64,000 nt of DNA from Methylobacterium fujisawaense (lineage in GTDB: Bacteria; Pseudomonadota; Alphaproteobacteria; Rhizobiales; Beijerinckiaceae). A program made the translations under genes and the position numbers. Position 1 is the stretch's first letter. The number at the start of each line of letters is the position of its first letter. Positions 52,028-59,569 of the stretch are shown here, one piece after another. Location of the stretch: positions 1 to 64,000 of the forward strand of contig NZ_JACJIM010000008.1 in the NCBI RefSeq assembly GCF_014138435.1, written 5' to 3'. The notes beneath the pieces are model-generated. The model made no database searches. It was given only the letters and a program-made list of their open reading frames with translations, and was not told the DNA's origin.

Positions 52028-53761
52028 TCAGCGCACTTGGTCGAGGAGTTCGGCACCCTGGGTCACGACCCGCCGGCCGGGCCCCATCCCCTCGGCGACC
52101 AGCACGCGGCCGCCGTCGAGCGGCTCGACGCGCACCGGCCGCGCCTCGAAGCGCTCGGCGCTGGTGTGCTCGTAGACGACGTCCTGCCCGTTGCCGGTCC
52201 GCACGACCGCCGCGCGCGGCAGGGCCAAGCCCGCCTGCTCGCGGTCCGTCGCGGCGAGCACGGTGACGAACTGCCCGACGCGCAGGCCCGACGCGTCGCC
52301 CTGGACCGCGAACTGGACCGGGATGGCCTGGTTGCGGTCGGCGAGCCCCGAGCCCTGGTAGGCGAGTGTCAGGAGCCGGCCGTCGGCGAGCCGCGCCGTG
52401 GCGTCCTGCGCCGCCGTGAGGGCATCGAAACTCAGCGCCTCGACCCAGAGGCGGTTCGGGTCGACGATCTGGAAGACCATCTGCCCGGGGCTCGCCATCT
52501 GCCCGGCGACCGCCGCGGCCTGCGCGACCACGCCATCCACCGGGGAAACCAGCGGCTCGGGCTCCCGGCGGATCCGGTCGAGGGCCGCGCGCCGGTCCTG
52601 CAGGCCCTTGAACTCGGCCAGGGCGTCGTCGAGCTGGGTCTGGGCCACCGCCCCCGTCAGGGCGAGACGCCTGTAGCGGTCGACCCGGCGCTCGACGATG
52701 GAGATCTGCTGGTCGAGGTCGCCCTGCGTCTGGCGCATGTCGGAGAGGTCGACGGCCTGGATCGGCGGGGTGACGGTGGCCAGCACCTCGCCCCGGCGCA
52801 CCCGGGTGCCGAGGCGGGGAAACAGCCCCGAGGCCGGAGGCGAGAGGCGGCCGCCGACCGAGGATTGCACGACGCCGCTCGCATTCGGATCCGGGATGAT
52901 GCGGCCGGGGAGTTCCACCGCGCGGTGGAACCGGCCCTGCTCGGTCATCGTCGTGCGCAGGACCAGCAACCGCTGGGTGGGCTTGGGCACGAAGACGGAG
53001 CCGTCGGGCAGGCGCTGGGCGAGATCGGAGGATCCGGACGGGCGCGGCTCGGTCAGGGCGGCACCCTGCACGGCCGGGCCGTGGTCCTCGTCGCCATGCG
53101 CGAAGGCGGCCGTGCCGAAGACGAGGGTGATGCCGATGGCGAGCAACGCCACCGCCGGGACGCTGCGGCGCCCGCGCGCGAGCCCGGTCACCAGCATGCC
53201 GAGCAGGAAGGCGACGACGACCGCGCCGACCAGGGTCGGATCCTTCTGCCCGAGGCGCGCGCGAACCCCCTGGGCGACCTCGGACACGCGCGACAGGGCG
53301 GCCCGCCCCGGTGACGGCTCGGCGGGCGCCGCGGCCGCGCGGCCGGAGGGGTCCGGCACGGCGACCGCGACGGTCAGGACGTCGACGTCCCCGCCCGCCG
53401 TGACGGTGGCGACGAATTCGTGCCGGCCGGGCGCCGACATCCACGGGGCCGTGAGCGCGTAGCCGCCCTCCGGCGTGGCGGTCGCGGTCTTCGGGCCGTC
53501 CGGCGTCTCGACATCGATGGTCGCGCCGGTCACCGGCTCGTTCGTCCGGAAGCGGTCGAGGAACAGCGTCAGGGTGCCGTCGCGCGGGACGGCGACCAGT
53601 TCGAAGGTCTCCGAGAGGGCCTCGCCGCGGGGGGCGATGGTCTTCGAGACGGGCGGCGGGGCCGCGCCGTGGTCATGGCCCTCGTGGGCGAGCGCGGATC
53701 CCGCCAGGACGGCGGCAAGCGGCGCCATCGCGCCCAGGGCGGCGGCAAGACGGGTCGACAT
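52028..53761 (-). CDS. RND periplasmic adaptor with an extra N-terminal membrane module
   Basis: The 577-residue adaptor (membrane-fusion protein) would connect the RND pump to an outer-membrane channel. Residues 1-25 are a signal peptide, followed by HEGHDHG and a periplasmic beta domain to about 150. Two transmembrane helices at about 176-195 and 202-221 come next, and then a second His/Asp-rich start (AHGDEDHG). The classical HlyD/CusB part begins near 270, with lipoyl and coiled-coil regions (QTQGDLDQQISIVERRVDRY) and a beta-barrel. Usual CusB/CzcB proteins are 380-500 residues and lack the internal helices. The start MSTRLAAALG has GAGGAA upstream. Confidence 0.85.
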   Translation of the reverse strand: MSTRLAAALGAMAPLAAVLAGSALAHEGHDHGAAPPPVSKTIAPRGEALSETFELVAVPRDGTLTLFLDRFRTNEPVTGATIDVETPDGPKTATATPEGGYALTAPWMSAPGRHEFVATVTAGGDVDVLTVAVAVPDPSGRAAAAPAEPSPGRAALSRVSEVAQGVRARLGQKDPTLVGAVVVAFLLGMLVTGLARGRRSVPAVALLAIGITLVFGTAAFAHGDEDHGPAVQGAALTEPRPSGSSDLAQRLPDGSVFVPKPTQRLLVLRTTMTEQGRFHRAVELPGRIIPDPNASGVVQSSVGGRLSPPASGLFPRLGTRVRRGEVLATVTPPIQAVDLSDMRQTQGDLDQQISIVERRVDRYRRLALTGAVAQTQLDDALAEFKGLQDRRAALDRIRREPEPLVSPVDGVVAQAAAVAGQMASPGQMVFQIVDPNRLWVEALSFDALTAAQDATARLADGRLLTLAYQGSGLADRNQAIPVQFAVQGDASGLRVGQFVTVLAATDREQAGLALPRAAVVRTGNGQDVVYEHTSAERFEARPVRVEPLDGGRVLVAEGMGPGRRVVTQGAELLDQVR

Positions 53762-53848
53762 GGAAACGGTATTCCTCGCGGTGGGGATGCCGGGCGCGGC
53801 CGTTCGCGGGCGCAACTCGGGCGTCGCGCGCCTCGGGCGCGCCTCATC

Positions 53849-54307
53849 TCAGGCGAGGGTTCGTGGGGGTTTGGGCAGGGTCTCGGGGTCGGTGCCGGCG
53901 CGGCCGGAGACGTCCCCCGGGATCTGCGTGCCGGTCCGGAACAGGGACGGGACGAGGGCGTCGGACCCGGACAGGACGCCGGTCGCGCAGCAGGACATCG
54001 TCCCGCAGCAGCGGGTCTTGCAACCGAGCCGGCAACACGCGTCCCCGGTCGGCGCGATGTACGCCGCCTCGACGGCCGTGGTGACGACCTTGGACCACGT
54101 GGGCGCCGCGGCGCGAACCGTCGGCTTCGCCGCCACCGCCGCCGCCGTCGCCTTCGGCTGCGCCGCGGCCATGTGGCGGCCGTGGCCCCCATGGCCGCCA
54201 TGACCCCCATGGCCCTCGTGGGCCTGGGCGGCGGACGGCGCGACGTAGGCGATGATCGCGAGGATCATCGCCGCCATCAGGCGCGCGATCTGCCGGTCGA
54301 AGCACAT
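53849..54307 (-). CDS. Cys/His-rich periplasmic protein
   Basis: I do not recognise this 152-residue protein by function. It has an N-terminal hydrophobic export segment (about 10-30) and a His/Gly repeat (HEGHGGHGGHGGHGRH). Near residue 95-115 is a compact cysteine cluster CCRLGCKTRCCGTMSCC with eight cysteines. Such a composition suggests binding of soft metals such as Cu, Ag or Hg. It is upstream of the adaptor gene on the same strand (87 bases), so it is probably the first gene of the RND operon. The start MCFDRQIARL was chosen for the export signal. Confidence 0.68.
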   Translation of the reverse strand: MCFDRQIARLMAAMILAIIAYVAPSAAQAHEGHGGHGGHGGHGRHMAAAQPKATAAAVAAKPTVRAAAPTWSKVVTTAVEAAYIAPTGDACCRLGCKTRCCGTMSCCATGVLSGSDALVPSLFRTGTQIPGDVSGRAGTDPETLPKPPRTLA

Positions 54308-54397
54308 GGAATCAGGATTACACCGGTTCGGGTGGCGGGACCATGTCGGGCATGGGACGTCCATGCACAGCGCAGGTTGGGTTGGCGGCCCGAAGCA

Positions 54398-54610
54398 TCA
54401 GGCCGCCGCGAGCATCGGCTCGGCCGGATAGCCGGCGGCGACGAGAACCTGGGCGATCCGCTCGGCCGGAGCCGAGGCGTTCGACACGGTGACGCGCTTC
54501 GCACCGAGGTCGACCTCGACATGGGCGCCGGGATCGATGGCTTGAACGGCGCGGGTCACGGATTCGGCGCAGCCACCGCAGCCCATCCTATCGACCTTGA
54601 AGCGGACCAT
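54398..54610 (-). CDS. CopZ-like heavy-metal-associated (HMA) domain protein
   Basis: This 70-residue cytosolic ferredoxin-like metallochaperone has the metal site DRMGCGGCAESVTRA, a CxxC with Gly-Gly inside, and the usual beta-alpha-beta pattern through EVDLGAKRVTVSN and ERIAQVLVAAGYPAE. CopZ proteins carry Cu(I) to P-type ATPases or regulators; mercury or zinc binding is possible. A CueR-type operator lies directly upstream. No copA ATPase or cueR gene is in the window. Confidence 0.88.
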   Translation of the reverse strand: MVRFKVDRMGCGGCAESVTRAVQAIDPGAHVEVDLGAKRVTVSNASAPAERIAQVLVAAGYPAEPMLAAA

Positions 54611-55012
54611 GACGTTCTCCTTCGGATGCCGTCCCGACGAGATGGGGCTTCCCACCGTTGGAAGGTCAAGCCCCCGGGATCGTCGGGCCTCGGCGTGCCG
54701 GCGGGCCTCGGCGTGACGGCGTAGACCGGTGGCCGGTCCCGGGCCGTTGTCGGCCGTTTTGCCGATGACCTTGCCGGGGGGCGATCCCCGGCGGGACCGG
54801 GGCGAGACAGGCCTGCGCGGGTGGCTTGTACCGGTCCCTCGATCCCGATACCGACATGCGACACCGCAGGATGGCGCCGCGATCCCGACGGATGCGACCG
54901 CAGGGCGCGGCGGGCTTCGCGGGGGCGCCGTCGGAGGCCGTCCGATGCGGGACGCCGCTCGCGAACGCATGGCCGGCCGTCCCCCCGCCGGCACGACGGA
55001 GCGAGGCCGCCC
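54611..55012. other. Divergent intergenic region between the HMA gene and chrA
   Basis: This 402-base region has no gene I can support. It holds the CueR-type operator near its left end and a direct repeat (CGGGCCTCGGCGTG at 54684-54697 and 54702-54715). The chrA promoter must also lie here but shows no clear motif. Confidence 0.55.
54639..54669 (-). promoter_or_regulatory. CueR/MerR-type operator-promoter of the HMA gene
   Basis: On the minus strand the -35 TTGACC (54669-54664) is followed by a 19-base spacer and CATCTC as -10 (54644-54639). The spacer carries the dyad CTTCC-N7-GGAAG (54664-54648), which overlaps the -35. The elongated 19-bp spacing with a CCTTCC-type dyad is the hallmark of MerR-family metal promoters such as those bound by CueR. 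It lies 29 bases before the HMA start. Confidence 0.65.
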
Positions 55013-56254
55013 ATGACCGAAGCCCCCGCGGCCGCCGAGGCGCGGCGTACCGATCCCGCCTCGGCGGGCGCGTCCGGCTCCGCCGGGGAGGTGTTCCGCG
55101 CCTTCTTCAAGCTCGGCCTGACCTCGTTCGGCGGCCCGGTCGCGCATCTCGGCTATTTCCGCGACGAGTTGGTCATCCGGCGCCGGTGGCTGGACGAGCG
55201 TGGCTATGCCGACCTCGTGGCGCTGTGCCAGTTCCTGCCCGGGCCGGCGTCAAGCCAGGTCGGGTTCTCGCTCGGGGTCCTGCGCGGCGGGCTTCTCGGC
55301 GGGCTCGCGGCCTGGACGGCCTTCACCCTGCCCTCCGCCCTGCTGCTTCTGGCCTTCGCCTCCGGCGCCGGCGCCCTGTCCGGCCCGGTGGCCGAGGGCG
55401 CGATCCACGGGCTCAAGCTGGTCGCCGTCGCGGTGGTCGCGCAGGCGGTCTGGGGCATGGCCCGCGCGCTGGCGCCGGATCGGCCGCGCGCCGGCATCGC
55501 GGTGGCGGCGCTGTTCCTCACCGTGTTCGTCGCCGGGTCGGTCGGTCAGGTCGGGGCCATCGCGCTCGGTGCCCTCGCCGGCCTCGTGCTCTGCCGGCTG
55601 CCGCCGCAGGAGCAGGCCGGGCTTCTCGCCTTCCCGGTGTCCCGACGGGCCGGCGCAATCGGCCTGGTCGCCTTCGCGCTGCTCCTCGTCGTCCCTCACC
55701 TGCTGGCCGCCAGTCTGCAATCCCAGGCTCTGGCGCTGTTCGATGCCTTCTACCGCTCCGGGGCTCTGGTGTTCGGCGGCGGCCACGTGGTCCTTCCGCT
55801 GCTGCAGGCCGAGGTGGTCGCCCCGGGCTGGGTCGGCCCCGGCACCTTCCTCGCCGGATACGGGGCCGCCCAGGCCGTGCCCGGGCCGCTGTTCACCTTC
55901 GCGGCCTATCTCGGAGCCGTCGCCGGACCGGCACCCCACGGCGTGGTCGGTGCGGCCATCGCGCTGGTCGCGATCTTTCTGCCCGGTCTGCTGCTGGTCT
56001 ACGGCATGCTGCCCTACTGGGACGCGCTCCGGACGCGACCGCTGGCCCAGGCGGCCATGCGCGGGACCAACGCGGCGGTGGTCGGAATCCTCGGCTCCGC
56101 GCTCTACGATCCCGTCTGGACCAGCGCGGTCGGGAACGCGCGCGACTACGCGGTGGCCGTTCTCGCCTTCGGGCTCCTGACCGTCGGCCGGACGCCGCCC
56201 TGGATGGTCGTCGCACTCACGGCCCTGGGCGGCGTCGCCCTGGCCCTGCTCTGA
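55013..56254 (+). CDS. chrA: Chromate transporter, two-domain ChrA
   Basis: This 413-residue inner-membrane protein has two homologous CHR halves. The first has FFKLGLTSFGGPVAHLGYFR and QFLPGPASSQVGFSLG. The second has FYRSGALVFGGGHVVLPLLQ and AAQAVPGPLFTFAAYLGA. Both carry the conserved GGP/GGGHV and PGP motifs. ChrA exports chromate, taken up by sulfate permeases, from the cytosol. The start at 55013 was chosen as the ATG before MTEAPAAAEA; upstream frames are shadows. No chrB regulator is adjacent. Confidence 0.93.
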   Translation: MTEAPAAAEARRTDPASAGASGSAGEVFRAFFKLGLTSFGGPVAHLGYFRDELVIRRRWLDERGYADLVALCQFLPGPASSQVGFSLGVLRGGLLGGLAAWTAFTLPSALLLLAFASGAGALSGPVAEGAIHGLKLVAVAVVAQAVWGMARALAPDRPRAGIAVAALFLTVFVAGSVGQVGAIALGALAGLVLCRLPPQEQAGLLAFPVSRRAGAIGLVAFALLLVVPHLLAASLQSQALALFDAFYRSGALVFGGGHVVLPLLQAEVVAPGWVGPGTFLAGYGAAQAVPGPLFTFAAYLGAVAGPAPHGVVGAAIALVAIFLPGLLLVYGMLPYWDALRTRPLAQAAMRGTNAAVVGILGSALYDPVWTSAVGNARDYAVAVLAFGLLTVGRTPPWMVVALTALGGVALALL

Positions 56255-56428
56255 CGGATCGCTGTCGAGGCCTCGGGCAGCCGTGCGCGATCCGGCCGCC
56301 TGCTGAGACCTTCCGGGGGAATCGCCTGCCATGCCCGAGCCCGTCCGTTTCCGGCCGTGCGATAGGCTGTCAGCCCTGGGCCGGAAGGTCGAGGCCGCCG
56401 CCGGCGTTTCAGACCCGGCAGTCGTCGC

Positions 56429-57562
56429 TCACCCGACCGATGTCCCGACCGATGTCCCGGACTGGGCCGCCTGCGCCGCGGCGGCGTGGCGGAGGCCGTC
56501 CCAGCCGAGCCAGCCGGTGTAGAGGCCGACCAGCACGATCAGCGCCGCCGAGGCGTACGGCGCCCGGCGTGCGAACGCGCCGAACCCGGACCAGCGGCCG
56601 GCCACGTGCCGCACGCTCAAGGCCGCGACGACGCCGGCCGAGACCATCGTGAGCGCCAGCCCGATGCTGAAGCAGGCGACCAGCGCGAAGCCGAGGCTCA
56701 ACTGCTTGAGCTGGATGCACAGCAGCAGCACCGTGATGGCGGCTGGGCACGGGATGAGCCCGCCGGTCAGGCCGAACAGCACGATCTGCCCCGTGGTCAC
56801 GGTGCGGCCCTGGAAGCGGCGGCGGATGTCCTCCGCGTGCGCCCTGGCATGGGCGTCGTCCTCGTCGCCGAGGTTCATATGATCGTGGTCGTGGTCGTGC
56901 TCCGCGAAGGCGACCTCGTGCATCTCCGACCCGGCCGGGCCGTCGAGGCGGACACGCGCCGTGAACGCGTGGGGCTCGGGGATCTCGTCCCGGCTCTCCA
57001 GGAAGCCTTCGCGCGCGACGAATCCGAACGCCTGCCGGGCGCCATCCGGGCGCACCGTCTCGACCGTGACGGCCGCGGGGACCGGCAACGATCCGCCCTC
57101 GGCCCGCAGGCGCCAGCGCGGCGGCACGCCGTCCTCGAACACCTCCAGCGTCAGCGCACCGTCGCGCGTGACGATGGGCCGATGCGCGTCAGGGTGGTGA
57201 TGGTCGTGCGCGTGATGCTGCTCGCGCCAGGTCCGCCACGCCATCCAGAACGCGACGCCGAGGATGAGGGCGGCCGAGGCGAGCTGGAAATACGGCTCGG
57301 CGGCCTCGCCGCCCCATTCCCGGCCGAGGTACTGGCCGCCCAGCGCGATGGTCCAGACCACCGCCGTGTGGGAGAGCGTCGCCGCCAGCCCGAGCAGGAC
57401 CGCCTGCAGGACCGTGCCGCGCACGGCGATGATGAACGCCGCCATCATGGTCTTCGCGTGACCGGGCTCCAGGCCGTGGAGGGCGCCCAGCAGGATCGCG
57501 CTCGGCACGAACAGCCAGGCATGGGCGGTCCCCTGCTGCAGCAGGTCGGCGAACGGCGTCAT
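56429..57562 (-). CDS. rcnA: Nickel/cobalt efflux protein RcnA (NicO family)
   Basis: This 377-residue inner-membrane exporter for Ni2+ and Co2+ has an N-terminal GALHGLEPGHAKTMMAAFI (the NicO HxxxPGH-type site) and a His-rich cytosolic or periplasmic insert (EQHHAHDHHHPDAH, then AEHDHDHDH after a small inserted beta domain of about 100 residues). The C-terminal helices carry GGLIPCPAAITVLLLCIQL. It begins 10 bases after the rcnR stop, so the repressor and exporter form one operon. The inserted domain makes it longer than E. coli RcnA (274 residues). Confidence 0.93.
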   Translation of the reverse strand: MTPFADLLQQGTAHAWLFVPSAILLGALHGLEPGHAKTMMAAFIIAVRGTVLQAVLLGLAATLSHTAVVWTIALGGQYLGREWGGEAAEPYFQLASAALILGVAFWMAWRTWREQHHAHDHHHPDAHRPIVTRDGALTLEVFEDGVPPRWRLRAEGGSLPVPAAVTVETVRPDGARQAFGFVAREGFLESRDEIPEPHAFTARVRLDGPAGSEMHEVAFAEHDHDHDHMNLGDEDDAHARAHAEDIRRRFQGRTVTTGQIVLFGLTGGLIPCPAAITVLLLCIQLKQLSLGFALVACFSIGLALTMVSAGVVAALSVRHVAGRWSGFGAFARRAPYASAALIVLVGLYTGWLGWDGLRHAAAAQAAQSGTSVGTSVG

Positions 57563-57572
57563 GGGGCGGCCT

Positions 57573-57851
57573 TCATTTGAGGTAGGTCCGGACCACCTCG
57601 ATCAGCTCGGCGGCGCCCCGGGCGCGCTCGGCGTCCGGTTCCGCGTCCGGGTTCACGACGTGGTGACGGATGTGGTCTTCCATCAGCTCGGCGGTCAGGC
57701 CGTTGATGGCCCCGCGCATCGAGGCGACCAGCATCAGGACGTCGGCGCAGCCGAGTTCGGCCTCCAGGGCCCGCTCGACGGCTTCCGCCTGTCCCTTGAT
57801 CCGGCGCACCCGCGCCAGGAGCTTGGCCTTTTCCTTGACCGTGTGGGCCAT
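57573..57851 (-). CDS. rcnR: Nickel/cobalt-responsive repressor RcnR (CsoR/FrmR family)
   Basis: The 92-residue, all-helical repressor of the CsoR/RcnR family has the residues of the Ni/Co site of E. coli RcnR at the same numbers: His3, Cys35, His60 and His64. This argues for Ni/Co sensing rather than Cu(I) (CsoR) or formaldehyde (FrmR). Metal binding should release DNA and allow rcnA expression. It is the first gene of the rcnRA operon, with a G-tract operator 26 bases upstream. Confidence 0.93.
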   Translation of the reverse strand: MAHTVKEKAKLLARVRRIKGQAEAVERALEAELGCADVLMLVASMRGAINGLTAELMEDHIRHHVVNPDAEPDAERARGAAELIEVVRTYLK

Positions 57852-57876
57852 CGCGGGCTTCCTCGTCGTAGTGACG

Positions 57877-57895
57877 TATAGGGGGGTACCCTATA
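57877..57895. promoter_or_regulatory. RcnR-type G-tract operator
   Basis: TATAGGGGGGTACCCTATA is a dyad with 7-bp half-sites (TATAGGG and CCCTATA) around GGGTA. Its six-base G-tract is the feature recognised by RcnR/FrmR-family repressors. It lies between rcnR and the divergent DUF1289 gene and should overlap the rcnR promoter. Confidence 0.75.
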
Positions 57896-57939
57896 TGTGT
57901 CCAGCGGCGGACGGGCCGCCTGGCGTACGGAGCCCTAAC

Positions 57940-58143
57940 ATGAAGACGGACGACCCCTGCATCGGGGTTTGCCAGTGGGACGGGCGGACCGGCTGGTGCC
58001 TCGGATGCGGCCGCACGGTCCCGGAGATCCGCGCGTGGCGGAAGATGACGCCCTACCGGAAGACCGCTCTCGTTCGCGACCTGCCGCGGCGGATACGGCA
58101 GATCGCCGCCGTACAGGCCCAAGCCGGTCCCGACAGGACCTGA
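57940..58143 (+). CDS. DUF1289 family protein
   Basis: This 67-residue protein carries the DUF1289 pattern: DDPCIGVCQWDGRTGWCLGCGRT, with four cysteines that probably bind Zn or an Fe-S cluster. A helix with EIRAWRKMTPYRKTAL follows. The function is unknown. It is divergent from rcnR and might share its operator region. Confidence 0.85.
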   Translation: MKTDDPCIGVCQWDGRTGWCLGCGRTVPEIRAWRKMTPYRKTALVRDLPRRIRQIAAVQAQAGPDRT

Positions 58144-58329
58144 CGTGGCGCGTGGACGGCAGCGTGCGCCCGGGCGCAGCTTGGCGCCGGCGGCGCCCGC
58201 ACGGCTCGGCCGCCTCAAGCCGGGACGGGAGGAGGTCGAGACGGCGCCGGCCCGCCGCGTGGTCAGGACCGGCGCCTCCGGCCCGTGTCGCCGGTTTGCC
58301 GCACGCACGGCGCATGCGAACACGCGCCC

Positions 58330-58656
58330 ATGCTCACCTATCCCGCCTTCGCCGCGGCCGCCTTGGCCGAGATCGCCGGTTGCTTCGCCTTCTGGGCGTG
58401 GCTGCGCCTCGACAGATCCCCGTGGTGGCTCGTCCCGGGGATGGCCTCGCTGGCGCTGTTCGCCTCCCTGCTGACTCTCGTGGAGAGCGGGGCGGCGGGA
58501 CGCGCCTATGCGGCCTACGGCGGCATCTACGTCGTCGCGGCCATCCTGTGGCTCTGGGGCTTCGAAGGCCACCGGCCCGACCGCTGGGACATCGCCGGCG
58601 GCCTCGTATGCGTGCTCGGCAGCGCCCTCATCCTGTTCGGGCCGCGGGGCGCCTGA
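58330..58656 (+). CDS. ynfA: YnfA family small membrane protein
   Basis: This 108-residue protein has four transmembrane helices and the YnfA/UPF0060 motifs: ALAEIAGCFAFWAWLRLDRS, and AAYGGIYVVAAILWLWGFEG followed by HRPDRWDIAGG. YnfA proteins resemble small multidrug resistance exporters; the physiological substrate is unknown. The start MLTYPAFAAA was chosen over an ATG 15 codons upstream. It follows DUF1289 by 186 bases and is followed by a strong hairpin. Confidence 0.92.
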   Translation: MLTYPAFAAAALAEIAGCFAFWAWLRLDRSPWWLVPGMASLALFASLLTLVESGAAGRAYAAYGGIYVVAAILWLWGFEGHRPDRWDIAGGLVCVLGSALILFGPRGA

Positions 58657-59063
58657 GCCTCCGCCGACCGCCCCGGACCGTCGTTCGGTCCGGGGCGGTC
58701 CGGGGCGGTCCGTTCCGTCGGCGAAGTCGTGGTTGGGGGGATGGGGGCCCCGTTCATCGAAGAACGACCTGTCCTCGTCGCGGCGCGGATGGTGATGCCG
58801 GCCGACGTGGTCGTCGACGTGGTCGTGCGGCCGCCAGTCGCCGGAGCCGCCCGCGGAGGATTGGGCGTCTGGCGCCAGGGCGAAGAGGTGTCGTCTCCTG
58901 TCGGGTCTCTCCCGATGCCGGCCGAGCCAGGCTGTCGCGACGGCGTTGAGCCGCGACGGACGGTGACATTCCGCACTCCGTCGGCCGGACCGGCGACCTG
59001 ACCGCCCGGCGTTTCACCCCCGCGTCTTGTGGCCCGACGCCCGAATCGCCCATAAGGAGCACG
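58657..59063. other. Intergenic region after ynfA
   Basis: This 407-base region has no gene I can support. It opens with a strong 15-bp hairpin and a repeated GGTCCGGGGC motif. The AAGGAG ribosome-binding site of the next gene lies at its right end. No recognisable metal-operator dyad was found for the czc genes. Confidence 0.55.
58666..58700 (+). terminator. Strong hairpin terminator after ynfA
   Basis: GACCGCCCCGGACCG and CGGTCCGGGGCGGTC form a perfect 15-bp stem with a TCGTT loop, 9 bases after the ynfA stop. A third copy of the right-arm core (CGGGGCGGTC) follows immediately. There is no U-run. The position and stem strength support a terminator. Confidence 0.7.
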
Positions 59064-59444
59064 ATGAAGTCGGCGGGACGCCAGCGAGCCTTCGGGGCCT
59101 GGACGGGGTGGTGGGCGACCGTCGCCCGCGCGCTCGCGCTCGTCCTGGCGCTGGCCGTCGCTCTCCCGACCGCCGGCCTCGCCGAGGACCTGGCGTATCA
59201 TCAGAACCATCCGGGCCACGACCGGACGGAGCTGGTCATGGCGTCGGACCTGACGCCGGCCTCGGCCCGGGCGGCGGATCCCGGCATCGCCTGCCACGTC
59301 CATTGCGGCTGCCACGTGGCCATGCCGTCGGACGGCCTCGCCCCCGTTCCGCCCGCCCTGCCGTCCCGACCCTGCTACGCCCCGGTCGACGCGGCGCGCG
59401 CCTCGATCTCCCCCGACCGCCTGCCGCGTCCGCCGCGCGCCTGA
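59064..59444 (+). CDS. Small periplasmic Cys/His protein of the czc cluster
   Basis: This 126-residue protein has a signal peptide (about 1-41, ending GLAED) and a central CHVHCGCHVAMPSDG motif with His and Cys alternation, then a Pro-rich tail. Such short proteins with a cysteine/histidine cluster precede RND metal-efflux genes (CzcI-like position), but I cannot assign a family with certainty. A strong AAGGAGC ribosome-binding site precedes the ATG. It is 125 bases upstream of czcB and probably co-transcribed. Confidence 0.7.
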   Translation: MKSAGRQRAFGAWTGWWATVARALALVLALAVALPTAGLAEDLAYHQNHPGHDRTELVMASDLTPASARAADPGIACHVHCGCHVAMPSDGLAPVPPALPSRPCYAPVDAARASISPDRLPRPPRA

Positions 59445-59569
59445 GGTGACGCCGCGACGGCGCGCGTCCTGAACCCCGGGTCCGAGGCCCCGGGGCCGCT
59501 TCCTCACGTCATCGCAACGGGACCGGCCCGGAAGCCGCCACGGCACCGGCGCCCCGACGAGCAGGCATC

